DNA from: Tolumonas sp008015085
Lineage (GTDB): Bacteria; Pseudomonadota; Gammaproteobacteria; Enterobacterales; Aeromonadaceae
NCBI GenBank assembly: GCA_029265125.1
Contig: JAJUJX010000006.1
Location: forward strand, 1-64,000
Direction: 5' to 3'
Length of the DNA stretch: 64,000 nt
Positions 1-8,651 of this stretch are shown here, piece after piece. Position 1 is the stretch's first letter. Every line of letters begins with the position of its first letter. The notes beneath the pieces are model-generated. The model saw nothing but the letters and a program-made list of their open reading frames with translations, had not been told where the DNA came from and searched no databases. A program made the translations under genes and the position numbers.

Positions 1-46
1 ATCTAATCGTCTACGCAAGTGCCCACACAGATTGCTTGATGATTTT

Positions 47-55
47 TTAAAGAGC
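47..55 (-). promoter_or_regulatory. rRNA antitermination boxA
   Basis: The minus strand reads GCTCTTTAA, the core of the boxA element at which NusB/NusE assemble to prevent Rho termination in rRNA leaders. It sits about 30 bases downstream of the P2 -10 box. The leader continues past the left edge toward a 16S gene that is not in view. Confidence 0.8.
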
Positions 56-80
56 GGAGCCTCGCGGCTCAGGGATGCGC

Positions 81-108
81 ATCTTACGCTTTCCCTTTTC
101 GTTGTCAA
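81..108 (-). promoter_or_regulatory. rRNA operon P2 promoter
   Basis: On the minus strand a consensus -35 TTGACA (103-108) is followed after 16 bases by the -10 TAAGAT (81-86). It lies about 120 bases downstream of P1, the usual tandem P1-P2 spacing of gammaproteobacterial rRNA operons. Confidence 0.85.
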
Positions 109-205
109 GCGCTGTTCGTCACAATCGCTTAGCAACTTGAAGTTTCACTGACTTACGAACTCGTTTCCGAACTCGCTGCGGCGTCTGCCGTGTCAGTGAG
201 GGCGC

Positions 206-228
206 ATTATAGGGACCGTTTTTTTTCT
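206..228 (-). promoter_or_regulatory. rRNA operon P1 promoter
   Basis: Read on the minus strand, a -35 hexamer TTGCCA (228-233) and a -10 hexamer TATAAT (206-211) are separated by 16 bases. They are followed by a GC-rich discriminator (GCGCCC), as in growth-rate and stringently controlled rRNA P1 promoters. An A-rich tract just upstream (about 236-256) looks like an UP element and overlaps the end of hemG. The rRNA genes themselves lie off the window to the left. Confidence 0.85.
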
Positions 229-250
229 GGCAACCCCTTTTTTACATTTT

Positions 251-775
251 TTATGATTTCAGGAATTGTTCGGCGAATTTTTGCACATCTGACCAATTTG
301 TGAACTCAACATCCTGTTTTGTATCGGTACTTCCGCCTGTCATCCACATAATTAGTTGAATAATTCGTTTCTGCCACCAGTTGTATTGTGAGTAGCGTAA
401 TGCACCTGCTACTACAGTTATATGCTTTGGTTTCCATAGCGATTGCTGTAGCCACTTACGGGTATAGAGATTAGTTTCCGGTGTATTTTTCTCTGGTTTC
501 CTGGCTACCAGATTCACTGAGATAAATGCGGCATCCTTTTTTGCTAAAGCAAGATGATGCTCTTTGATGAACTGATTCAGACTGGAATGAAAATGGCCGT
601 ACCGAATAGAGGCAGCGATCAGTACTTTATCGTAGGGCGTCAGATCAATATGAGGATGGTCATGCAGATTGTATATATCTGCCTGCCAGCCTTCGGCCTC
701 TTGAATAATAGTGTCTACTATCTTCCGCGTTTGCCCTTCCCGACTCGAATACAGCACCAGAATGCGTTTATTCAT
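251..775 (-). CDS. hemG: Menaquinone-dependent protoporphyrinogen IX dehydrogenase HemG
   Basis: A 174-residue flavodoxin-fold enzyme that oxidises protoporphyrinogen IX to protoporphyrin IX in heme synthesis, passing electrons to quinones at the inner membrane. The N-terminus (ILVLYSSREGQTRKI) is the FMN phosphate-binding loop typical of HemG. The length fits E. coli HemG (about 180). I chose the ATG at 775 because GGATGGGA lies just upstream; a TTG one codon earlier is less likely. The gene reads directly into the rRNA promoters, an arrangement also known from E. coli (hemG-rrnA). No terminator is visible between them. Confidence 0.9.
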   Translation of the reverse strand: MNKRILVLYSSREGQTRKIVDTIIQEAEGWQADIYNLHDHPHIDLTPYDKVLIAASIRYGHFHSSLNQFIKEHHLALAKKDAAFISVNLVARKPEKNTPETNLYTRKWLQQSLWKPKHITVVAGALRYSQYNWWQKRIIQLIMWMTGGSTDTKQDVEFTNWSDVQKFAEQFLKS

Positions 776-976
776 CAATGTCCCATCCTATCCTTGAGTT
801 ACCTCTTTCATATATTACAGGTCTTCTCTTTTTCTATTAAGTGAAACACTAAGCTCATTTTGGAACCGGTTGCAGATACAAACAGCAAATTAGCCATACC
901 TTCTTTGGCGTTTTCTTGCTTTTTTGCAACATAATGTGTTCAATTCTTGCATTACAGATTTGTACGAAGGTTATTC

Positions 977-1699
977 ATGGCGAAAGGAAAACCAATCCTG
1001 ATTGTGGATGATGATCAGGAAATCAGGGAATTATTAAAAGAATACCTGACCCGTGCGGGATTTGACGTTTTAACTGCCAGTGATGGCGTTGAAATGTATC
1101 AGCAGCTGGCGCAGTCAACACCAGAGCTGATCATTCTCGATATCATGATGCCGGGAGATGATGGTTTTAGTTTGTGCCAGCAGATCCGTCGTAAGTCTCA
1201 GGTACCTATTATTATGCTGACCGCTGCTTCTGATGAAGCTGACCGAGTCATCGGTCTGGAGCTGGGTGCCGATGACTATATTGCGAAACCATTCAGCCCG
1301 CGAGAGCTGATGGCTCGTATTAAGGCTCTGCTACGTCGTGCTGAATTCCGTCAGCCAGAAAAAGAAGTGGCAACCGGCCGTAAGTTGAAGTTTGCAGGCT
1401 GGACACTGGATACCCGGACACAATTACTGACACATGATGATGGTTCAGGCATTGACCTGACCGGCAGCGACTTCATTCTGTTACATTTATTCCTGCAGCA
1501 TCCCGGACAAATACTGGATCGTGATACCATCAGCGATGCGACCCGTGGCCGTGAATCGCTGCCGATGGAGCGTGGTATTGATGTACAAATCAGCCGCTTA
1601 CGCCAGAAACTGGGTGATAACGGTAAAGGTCCACGTATCATCAAGACGATTCGTGGCAGCGGCTATATGCTGATTGCTGACGTAGTGGCTGAGGATTAA
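977..1699 (+). CDS. OmpR-family response regulator
   Basis: A 240-residue DNA-binding response regulator. The receiver domain shows the acidic pocket (D11-D12), phospho-acceptor D55 (in LIILDIMMPG) and K104 (YIAKP). The C-terminal half is an OmpR/PhoB winged helix ending in the usual RGSGYML motif. The start at 977 has ACGAAGG nearby; an in-frame start ten codons upstream lacks this. The histidine kinase begins 4 bases after the stop, so the two are surely co-translated. The best family resemblance is to regulators of sugar uptake such as GltR, but that is inferred partly from the sugar-binding protein downstream. Confidence 0.88.
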   Translation: MAKGKPILIVDDDQEIRELLKEYLTRAGFDVLTASDGVEMYQQLAQSTPELIILDIMMPGDDGFSLCQQIRRKSQVPIIMLTAASDEADRVIGLELGADDYIAKPFSPRELMARIKALLRRAEFRQPEKEVATGRKLKFAGWTLDTRTQLLTHDDGSGIDLTGSDFILLHLFLQHPGQILDRDTISDATRGRESLPMERGIDVQISRLRQKLGDNGKGPRIIKTIRGSGYMLIADVVAED

Positions 1700-1703
1700 G
1701 GCG

Positions 1704-3161
1704 TTGCGCCGTTTTTTTTCCTTCTTTTATCCGCGTTCATTATTGTCGCGGATGTTATTGCTGCTATTGCTGGCTATCGTGCTGGCTCAAAGTCTTATTT
1801 CCGGGATCTGGATGCAGCAACTGGAAAAGCGGGAAATCGACGGCATGCTGGCCGCCACGCGCGATTTGGCGAATTCAGCTGCTGCAACGGTCAGTTTTTT
1901 CAAATCATTGCCTTTGCAGTACCGGCCAATAGCACTGGATCAACTGCGTAATATGGGCGGCAGCCGCTTTTTTGTTTCGCTGAACAAGCAGGAAATCGTA
2001 TTAAAAAGCATTCCGGACAGTCCTAAAAAACTACAAGTCCTGCAAGAAGTGAATCGGACACTACTCCATAAGCTTGGTCAAAGCATTCCCATCAAAGCAG
2101 ATTTTTCCTATCCGGCAGATTTGCATGTATTCGATAATCAAACACTGCTTTCAGATATTCCGCCGTCCTGGTCGCGTTACACTTTGCTGATGGAACCGAT
2201 TAATCCTCCCATATTGGTCACTCAAATCCAGATGGATGATGGTCAGTGGTTATATCTGGCAGCCCTACTGCCGGCGCCATACATGAGTCTGGATGAGGAT
2301 GTGGTCTCCCCTCATCAATTCCGTTTTATTATCCTGCTGACCATTATTCTGTTCCCGTTTACCTTTGCTCTGGTTCGCTGGCAGACGCGCCCGTTGCGTC
2401 ACCTGGCCGCAGCGGCAGTCAGTCTGGGAAAAGATATTGACCAACCGCCACTACCGGAGGCGGGAGCCAGTGAGATCGTTGCCGTTACCCGAGCAATCAA
2501 TATCATGCAGCAGCGTATCCGGCGGTATATTAGTGACCGAGAAAAACTATTCAGCTCTATTTCCCATGACCTGAAAACCCCAATCACCCGTCTGCGTTTA
2601 CGGGTCGAACTACTGGATGATGATACTCAAATCGAGAAATTCAGTAAGGATTTGGACGATCTGGAAATGATGGTCAAAGGGGCGCTTCAGACCGTTAAAG
2701 ATACTCATATCCACGAAAATATAGAATCTATCGATATCAATGTGTTATTGGCCGGCATGGCTGAAGATTACAATTTGCTGGAACCGCACATGACCATCGA
2801 AGGTCATTGCAAACATTTATACCGCGGCAAACCACTGGCATTGAAGCGTTGTATCGCCAATCTGATTGATAATGCCATTAAATATGGTGATCAGGCTCGC
2901 GTGATTGTGATGGATGATTTGGAAAAAAATAGCAAAACAAACATGCTATACATCTATGTCATCGATGAAGGTCCTGGTCTTCCTGAACATCAGCTGGAAA
3001 AGGTATTTGAACCTTATTACCGACTTGCTCAGGATAGCAATGGTAATGGCCTCGGACTTGGTATTGCACGCAGCATCGCCCGTGCACATGGTGGCGATTT
3101 AGTATTGGAAAACCGTCCTCATGGCGGTTTACAGGCAATTCTTTCCCTGCCAAGGAATTAA
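1704..3161 (+). CDS. Membrane sensor histidine kinase
   Basis: A 485-residue HK partner of the preceding regulator. Two membrane segments (about 14-37 and 207-224) bracket a periplasmic domain of about 170 residues. A HAMP linker follows, then the dimerisation box SISHDLKTP with H288, the N box (N390, NLIDNAIKYG), the G1 box DEGPGLP (421-427) and the G2 box GNGLGLG. The start codon is TTG at 1704, supported by its position 4 bases after the regulator stop with GAGG/TAAGG upstream. A binding-protein gene begins 3 bases after the stop, so the periplasmic domain may read the state of that protein. Confidence 0.88.
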   Translation: MRRFFSFFYPRSLLSRMLLLLLLAIVLAQSLISGIWMQQLEKREIDGMLAATRDLANSAAATVSFFKSLPLQYRPIALDQLRNMGGSRFFVSLNKQEIVLKSIPDSPKKLQVLQEVNRTLLHKLGQSIPIKADFSYPADLHVFDNQTLLSDIPPSWSRYTLLMEPINPPILVTQIQMDDGQWLYLAALLPAPYMSLDEDVVSPHQFRFIILLTIILFPFTFALVRWQTRPLRHLAAAAVSLGKDIDQPPLPEAGASEIVAVTRAINIMQQRIRRYISDREKLFSSISHDLKTPITRLRLRVELLDDDTQIEKFSKDLDDLEMMVKGALQTVKDTHIHENIESIDINVLLAGMAEDYNLLEPHMTIEGHCKHLYRGKPLALKRCIANLIDNAIKYGDQARVIVMDDLEKNSKTNMLYIYVIDEGPGLPEHQLEKVFEPYYRLAQDSNGNGLGLGIARSIARAHGGDLVLENRPHGGLQAILSLPRN

Positions 3162-3164
3162 TTA

Positions 3165-4418
3165 ATGACCCTCCGTTCATATCTTGTATCCAGTTTGATG
3201 CTGTCACTGGTTTCGGTTTCTGCTATGGCCTCTTCGGTCGAGGTGCTGCATTGGTGGACTGCCGGTGGTGAAGCCAAAGCTGCCGGTGTATTACGCAGCT
3301 ACTGGCAGGCATTGGGCAATGAATGGCAGGATTCGGCAATTTCCGGTGGTGGCGGCCAATCGGCCATGACGGTACTAAAAAGCCGTGCGTTATCTGGGAC
3401 TCCACCAGAAGCTGCGCACTTAAAAGGCAGTGAGCTGCAGGAATGGGCTGCGCTGGGCTTTCTGCGGAATTTAGATCAGGCCGCACAGCAAGGTGAATGG
3501 GATAAGGTTTTGCCTGAATTTGTGCAATACAGCGTCCAATCACAAGGGCACTATGTGGCGGTTCCGGTCGGTATTCATCGTGTTAACTGGCTGTGGGTAA
3601 ACCCGAAAGTATTTCAGCGTTATCAGCTTACCCCTCCTGACAGTTGGCCTGAGTTATTGGTTGTCGCCAAGAAACTGAAAGCAGCAGGCATTACTCCGCT
3701 GGCGATTGGCGATGATCAGTGGCAGCTCAGTATTTTGTTTGAAGCTATCGTATTAGGTGAAGGTGGTAGTGATTTCTACCGTCATGCCTTTATTCAGCTC
3801 GACCAATCCGCGCTGCAGAGTGACACTATGTCTCATTTGCTGGATTTATTTCATCAAATGCGAGATTACATCGCCGATGATTATGGTGGAACCAAATGGA
3901 ATCAGGCGACCCATATGCTGATTGAGGGTTCTGCTGCGATGCAGCTGATGGGGGACTGGGTAAAAGGTGAATTAACCGCCGCCAATGTGATTCCCGGTAA
4001 GGATATTCTCTGTCTGCCAGCCCCGGGGACCCACGGCAAATTCAGCTACAATCTTGATTCTATTGCGATGTTTAACGTGAAAGATCATCAGAAACAACTG
4101 GCTCAGCAGCAGCTGGCCAATATGATCATGACATCGGATTTTCAGCATGCCTTTAACAGGGTCAAGGGGTCTATTCCTGTGTTACAGAACCAGACGCTGA
4201 CCGATTTTGATCCGTGTGCACAAAATTCTGCCCAGCAATTGCAACTGGCAATAAAAGAACAACAACTGGTGCCAAGCATGGCAGAAGGCATGGCCAATTC
4301 CAGTTATGTGCGTCAGGCGATTGGCGATGTCCTGGTCAGCTACTTCAATAATCCGGACGGTGATGCAAAACAGGCTGCTCGTCAGCTGGCCCGGGCGGTA
4401 CTTTCTGCACAACGTTAA
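3165..4418 (+). CDS. Periplasmic sugar-binding protein (family 1), without permease genes
   Basis: A 417-residue extracellular solute-binding protein with a signal peptide (about residues 1-22, cleavage near SAMA/SS). The mature part opens with VEVLHWWTAGGE, as in glucose/mannose and other carbohydrate ABC-binding proteins. AGGA lies 9 bases before the ATG. No ABC permease or ATPase gene is nearby. The gene is third in an operon with a response regulator and kinase, 3 bases after the kinase stop. It may therefore deliver ligand to the kinase, or serve a transporter encoded elsewhere; the sequence alone cannot decide. Confidence 0.85.
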   Translation: MTLRSYLVSSLMLSLVSVSAMASSVEVLHWWTAGGEAKAAGVLRSYWQALGNEWQDSAISGGGGQSAMTVLKSRALSGTPPEAAHLKGSELQEWAALGFLRNLDQAAQQGEWDKVLPEFVQYSVQSQGHYVAVPVGIHRVNWLWVNPKVFQRYQLTPPDSWPELLVVAKKLKAAGITPLAIGDDQWQLSILFEAIVLGEGGSDFYRHAFIQLDQSALQSDTMSHLLDLFHQMRDYIADDYGGTKWNQATHMLIEGSAAMQLMGDWVKGELTAANVIPGKDILCLPAPGTHGKFSYNLDSIAMFNVKDHQKQLAQQQLANMIMTSDFQHAFNRVKGSIPVLQNQTLTDFDPCAQNSAQQLQLAIKEQQLVPSMAEGMANSSYVRQAIGDVLVSYFNNPDGDAKQAARQLARAVLSAQR

Positions 4419-4457
4419 TGATATGCTCTGCACGGTTGTAGATAGTGAGGAGCAGAC

Positions 4458-4706
4458 ATGACTTTTTCGGCTGAAAATATCAACCAGACACTGGATGCCA
4501 GCGGGTTACGCTGTCCGGAACCGGTCATGATGGTACGCAAGACTGTCCGTCTGATGCAGGATGGTGAAGTGCTGTTAGTGATTGCAGATGACCCGGCGAC
4601 AGTGCGCGATATTCCGAGTTTTTGCCGGTTTATGGATCACACCCTGCTTGCCAGTGAAACAGAGAATCCACCCTACCGCTATCTGATCCGCAAAGGGCTG
4701 AATTAA
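4458..4706 (+). CDS. tusA: Sulfurtransferase TusA
   Basis: An 82-residue TusA/SirA-family protein that carries persulfide sulfur, known in E. coli for 2-thiouridine synthesis at the tRNA wobble position. The conserved GLRCPEPVM motif holds the sulfur-accepting Cys19. A strong GAGGAG lies upstream of the ATG. It converges on the sulfate-uptake operon with only 25 bases between the stop codons. It may be transcribed with the sugar-binding protein gene 39 bases upstream. Confidence 0.92.
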   Translation: MTFSAENINQTLDASGLRCPEPVMMVRKTVRLMQDGEVLLVIADDPATVRDIPSFCRFMDHTLLASETENPPYRYLIRKGLN

Positions 4707-4731
4707 TCTCAGCCCAGCACTGTGTTTATTA

Positions 4732-5688
4732 TTAAATTTCGTAATGCAACGGGGTCTGCACATCACCGGTCGAGAAGACCTGTGCCTGAATATCACTGAT
4801 GGCGAGCGCCGGATTACAGAGTTGCAGGAAACGCCAGGCAAAGTTAGGTTGTAATTTACCCTTTTTCAGCCCGAACCAGGCGGTATTTGCCGGGAACAGA
4901 TGCTCGGCGCTGATCCGTACCAAATTACTGTCTTTGACGGAGTCAATCGCCATATCGGCCAGAATGCCCACGCCCAGCCCCAATTCGACATAGGTTTTGA
5001 TGACGTCGGAATCTTGCGCACTTAGGACAATATCCGGCTCAATATCCGCCATGGCAAACGCGGCATCAATTTTGGTTCGTCCAGTTAACCCGGTCTGATA
5101 GGTGATCAGCGGCCAGGCACTCAAATCTTCCAGCGTCACCTGTGGTAGCTCAGTCAATGGATGACCGCGCGGAACCAGAATGGTGTGATGCCAGCTGTAA
5201 TATGGGAATGCTGCGATTTCGTCATAATCCGCCATCAGCTCACTGGTCAGACCGATGTCAGTCTCTCCGCTCAGCAACATGGAGACGATTTCACTCGGAC
5301 TGCCCTGATGCAAACTTAATTGCACCTGTGGGTATTGGGTACGAAATTCCTTGATAATTCCCGGCAGTGCATAACGAGCCTGGGTGTGCGTCGTGGCCAC
5401 ATGCAGGCGACCCCGATCGCTATTGGTAAAGTTATCCGCCAAGCGGCGAATGTTGTTGGCTTCGGTCAGAATGCGCTCAGCCATCGTCAGCAGTGCTTTA
5501 CCCGGTTCCGTCATGCCCAACAGACGTTTACCCCGGCGGATAAAGAGTTCTACACCCAGCTCATCTTCCAGTTCCTTGATGTGCCGACTTACCCCAGATT
5601 GCGAGGTATAAAGGGTGTTAGCCACTTCGGTCAGATTGAAGTGGCAACGTGCTGCTTCACGAATGATCTTGAGCTGTTGGAAATTCAA
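4732..5688 (-). CDS. cbl: LysR-type regulator of sulfur assimilation, Cbl/CysB type
   Basis: A 318-residue LysR-family activator. The N-terminal winged helix (MNFQQLKIIREAARCHFNLT) is closer to E. coli Cbl than to CysB as I recall both sequences. The effector domain keeps family motifs such as THTQARY, ITYQTGLTGR and SAQDSDVIKTY. Cbl and CysB activate sulfate and sulfonate genes under sulfur limitation. The start overlaps the cysA stop by 4 bases, so the regulator is the last gene of the operon it probably controls. Whether a separate cysB exists elsewhere cannot be seen. Confidence 0.85.
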   Translation of the reverse strand: MNFQQLKIIREAARCHFNLTEVANTLYTSQSGVSRHIKELEDELGVELFIRRGKRLLGMTEPGKALLTMAERILTEANNIRRLADNFTNSDRGRLHVATTHTQARYALPGIIKEFRTQYPQVQLSLHQGSPSEIVSMLLSGETDIGLTSELMADYDEIAAFPYYSWHHTILVPRGHPLTELPQVTLEDLSAWPLITYQTGLTGRTKIDAAFAMADIEPDIVLSAQDSDVIKTYVELGLGVGILADMAIDSVKDSNLVRISAEHLFPANTAWFGLKKGKLQPNFAWRFLQLCNPALAISDIQAQVFSTGDVQTPLHYEI

Positions 5689-6770
5689 GCCACATTGTCC
5701 TTTGTTTCTGGCTGGTAGAGTTGCGCCTGACGCGCCATCAGCCTGACTGATTTGCCTGGCAGTAACTCTAACACACTTACCTGCTCACGCGGCACATCCA
5801 CTTCAATCAGCGTGCGGGCAACACCGTTATTGGCGGTGACTTCAACCCGGTAGGCTGCGCCAAATGGCAAAATACGCACGACGGTGGCCGGAATACCATG
5901 TGGAATATTGGCTGGTAACAGTTCCAGTTCATGCGGACGTACATAAGCAATCGCACTGACATCAGAGGCGGTCTGTCCGGTAACATTGTTGGTCAATGTC
6001 GCTCCGGAGATATCAAGCTGACCACTGTGCAGTTTACCGTGGAACAGGTTGACGGTACCGAGGAAACGGTGCACGAATTCAGTGGCTGGCTGCTCATACA
6101 CTTCCTGCGGAGTTGCGAACTGTTCAATACGCCCCGCATTCATTAGCACCACACGATCTGCCACTTCCAGCGCCTCCTCCTGATCGTGGGTCACGAACAG
6201 ACTGGTCACATGCAGCTCGTCATGCAGACGACGCAACCAGCGGCGCAGCTCTTTGCGGACCTGCGCATCCAGTGCACCGAACGGTTCGTCCAGCAGCAAT
6301 ACCTGCGGTTCCACCGCCAAAGCACGCGCCAGTGCCACACGCTGACGCTGACCACCGGAAAGCTGGGTCGGATAGCGCTCAGCGACATGGCCTAACTGCA
6401 CCAGATCCAGCAGGCTTTTTACCTTCTTCTGGATTTCGTTTTCGCTCGGACGCAGTTTGCGTGGCTTCACCCGCAAACCAAACGCCACGTTCTCGAAAAT
6501 GGTCATATGACGAAACAGCGCGTAATGCTGGAACACAAAACCAACATGACGTTCACGCACATGCAGTGAAGACGCATCTTCGCCATTCAGCAGAATACGG
6601 CCACTGTCAGCCTGCTCCAGCCCGGCAATGATGCGCAGTAAGGTGGTTTTCCCGCAACCCGACGGGCCTAACAGCGCCACCAGCTCCCCGGTCGGGAACG
6701 TGATGTTGATGTCATGCAGTGCGGCAAACTGGTTGAAGCGTTTTTCGATGTGCTCTACCTGAATACTCAT
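5685..6770 (-). CDS. cysA: Sulfate/thiosulfate ABC transporter ATPase CysA
   Basis: A 361-residue ATPase powering sulfate import. Walker A (GPSGCGKTT), signature LSGGQRQRVALARAL and Walker B VLLLDEPFGALDA are all intact, followed by a C-terminal regulatory domain of the CysA type. I chose the ATG at 6770, which has GAGGAA 9 bases upstream; a TTG three codons earlier leaves no room for that site. It lies between cysW and the Cbl-type regulator, with which it overlaps by 4 bases. Confidence 0.95.
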   Translation of the reverse strand: MSIQVEHIEKRFNQFAALHDINITFPTGELVALLGPSGCGKTTLLRIIAGLEQADSGRILLNGEDASSLHVRERHVGFVFQHYALFRHMTIFENVAFGLRVKPRKLRPSENEIQKKVKSLLDLVQLGHVAERYPTQLSGGQRQRVALARALAVEPQVLLLDEPFGALDAQVRKELRRWLRRLHDELHVTSLFVTHDQEEALEVADRVVLMNAGRIEQFATPQEVYEQPATEFVHRFLGTVNLFHGKLHSGQLDISGATLTNNVTGQTASDVSAIAYVRPHELELLPANIPHGIPATVVRILPFGAAYRVEVTANNGVARTLIEVDVPREQVSVLELLPGKSVRLMARQAQLYQPETKDNVA

Positions 6771-6787
6771 GACTAACAATTCCTCAA

Positions 6788-7603
6788 TTAACGATGGCGC
6801 AGGCGGTTTAACACGGTTTCCGCCAGCAGGGTAAACAGGCCAAACAGCGCAAGCAGGGATGCCACAGCAAATGCCGCATTCGTCTGGTATTCGTTATATA
6901 AAATCTCTATCTGTAGTGGCAGTGTGTTGGTCTGGCCACGGATATGACCAGAAACCACTGACACGGCACCGAACTCACCGACTGCACGGGCCGTACACAA
7001 GATCACACCGTAGAGCAAACTCCAGCGGATCCCTGGCAGCGTTACGCGCCAGAAGGTCTGCCAGCCATTCGCACCCAGGATCTGCGCGGCCTCTTCCTCT
7101 TCTGAACCGCGCGCTTCCATCGTCGGTAGCAGTTCACGTACCACAAACGGCACTGTGATAAACATGGTGGCCAGAATGATGCCCGGCGTATTGAAGATGA
7201 TCTTCAGGTCATTAGCCTGCAGCCATTCACCAAACCAGCCGCGGTTACCAAACAGCAGGACGAACATCAGACCCGCAATCACCGGCGACACCGAAAACGG
7301 CAGGTCAATCAGCGTGATCAGCGCCTGACGGCCCGGAAAACGGAAACGCCCGATCGCCCAAGCAGCAGTTAAACCAAACAGAATATTCAGTGGCACCGAG
7401 CAAAAGACGGTAAACAATGTCAGGCGCAGTGCAGCCAGCGCATCGGTATCAATCAGACTTTGCCAGTAGAAAGAAACCCCTTTAGCAAAGGCCTGAATAA
7501 AAACGGTTGCCAGTGGCAGTAACAGCAGGCAAGCAAACCAGCCTACGCCTAAGAAAATCAGCACATAGCGTACCCAGCGCGGTTCTGCAGTAATGGTATT
7601 CAT
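6788..7603 (-). CDS. cysW: Sulfate ABC transporter permease CysW
   Basis: A 271-residue inner-membrane permease with about six hydrophobic segments and the permease EAA-type loop (ARGSEEEEAAQILGANGW) that docks on CysA. Its ATG overlaps the cysT stop by one base (TAATG), indicating coupled translation. It pairs with CysT to form the sulfate channel. Confidence 0.95.
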   Translation of the reverse strand: MNTITAEPRWVRYVLIFLGVGWFACLLLLPLATVFIQAFAKGVSFYWQSLIDTDALAALRLTLFTVFCSVPLNILFGLTAAWAIGRFRFPGRQALITLIDLPFSVSPVIAGLMFVLLFGNRGWFGEWLQANDLKIIFNTPGIILATMFITVPFVVRELLPTMEARGSEEEEAAQILGANGWQTFWRVTLPGIRWSLLYGVILCTARAVGEFGAVSVVSGHIRGQTNTLPLQIEILYNEYQTNAAFAVASLLALFGLFTLLAETVLNRLRHR

Positions 7604-8439
7604 TAACGACTTCCTCCCAGACGCTGCCAGCTCCAGGCCTGCAACTGGTTAATCAACAGCAACAGTACAAACGATACGCCCAGCATCACGGAAGCAATCG
7701 CCGCCGCTCCGGCATAGTCATACTCTTCCAGATGACTCATGATCATCAGCGGTGCAATTTCAGACACCATCGGCAGGTTGCCAGCGATAAAAATCACCGA
7801 GCCATACTCCCCGACTGCACGTGCGAACGCCAGGGCAAAACCCGTCAGGGCAGCAGGAACCATCGCCGGGAAAATAATGCGGCGGAACGTAGTCCAGCGA
7901 CTGGCCCCCAGACAGGCGGCCGCTTCTTCCAGCTCACGCTCCTGCTCTTTCAGCACGGGCTGCATGGTACGCACCACAAATGGCAATCCGATAAAGGTCA
8001 GCGCAATCACAATACCGACCGGGTTAAACGCTAACTTGATACCGAAGGGCGCAAACAATTGACCTATCCACCCGTTACCAGCGTAGATAGCCGACAGAGC
8101 GATACCAGATACGGCCGTTGGCATCGCAAACGGCAAATCAATCAGGGCATCCATTATGCGTTTTCCGAAAAACTGATAACGCACTAAAATCCAGGCGATG
8201 ATCGAACCAAATACGGTATTCAGTAATGCCGCGATGGCGGATGCACCAAAGCTCAGCTTGTAGGATGCGACCACCCGAGGGCTGCTGATAACAGACCAGA
8301 ACTGGCTCATATCCTGTTTAGTCAGGCTGTATAAAACCAGTGCAGACAAGGGTAACAAGACCATCAGGCTAAGATATAACAGACTGAAGCCCAGTGTCGG
8401 AGCAAAGCCTGGCAAAACAGACCGGGATCGAAAACGCAT
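7603..8439 (-). CDS. cysT: Sulfate ABC transporter permease CysT (CysU)
   Basis: A 278-residue permease with multiple membrane segments and the EAA-type loop (ERELEEAAACLGASRW). It forms the heterodimeric sulfate channel with CysW. AGGAAG precedes the ATG. About 200 bases separate it from the upstream hydrolase gene, and a hairpin at 8628-8651 sits in this gap, so cysTWA may have its own promoter. Confidence 0.95.
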   Translation of the reverse strand: MRFRSRSVLPGFAPTLGFSLLYLSLMVLLPLSALVLYSLTKQDMSQFWSVISSPRVVASYKLSFGASAIAALLNTVFGSIIAWILVRYQFFGKRIMDALIDLPFAMPTAVSGIALSAIYAGNGWIGQLFAPFGIKLAFNPVGIVIALTFIGLPFVVRTMQPVLKEQERELEEAAACLGASRWTTFRRIIFPAMVPAALTGFALAFARAVGEYGSVIFIAGNLPMVSEIAPLMIMSHLEEYDYAGAAAIASVMLGVSFVLLLLINQLQAWSWQRLGGSR

Positions 8440-8533
8440 GAATATCTTCCTCTATGTAACGATGTATTTTTCACACCGCTTTATGCGTATTCTTCGATCA
8501 GTTGTGCAGTAAAACAAATAAGAAAAAAAGCAA

Positions 8534-8558
8534 TCTATATCTATTTTTTGGATATAGA
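8534..8558. repeat. AT-rich inverted repeat upstream of cysT
   Basis: TCTATATC (8534-8541) and GATATAGA (8551-8558) form a perfect 8-base inverted repeat around a T-rich 9-base spacer, about 100 bases before the cysT start. It could be an operator or a weak hairpin. No known CysB/Cbl site was matched. Confidence 0.35.
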
Positions 8559-8627
8559 CGATGTGTTCCGGTAATAAGCGGAGATCGGCCAATCAGAAAA
8601 AGCAGAAATAACGATGCAGAAAAGGGA

Positions 8628-8651
8628 ACAGCCTGATTATTTTCAGGCTGT
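8628..8651 (-). terminator. Hairpin at the end of the hydrolase gene
   Basis: ACAGCCTGA (8628-8636) pairs with TCAGGCTGT (8643-8651) across a 6-base loop, overlapping the hydrolase stop codon. On the minus strand it is followed by TTCCCTTTTC, an imperfect U tract. It may terminate or reduce transcription between the hydrolase gene and cysT. Confidence 0.5.
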
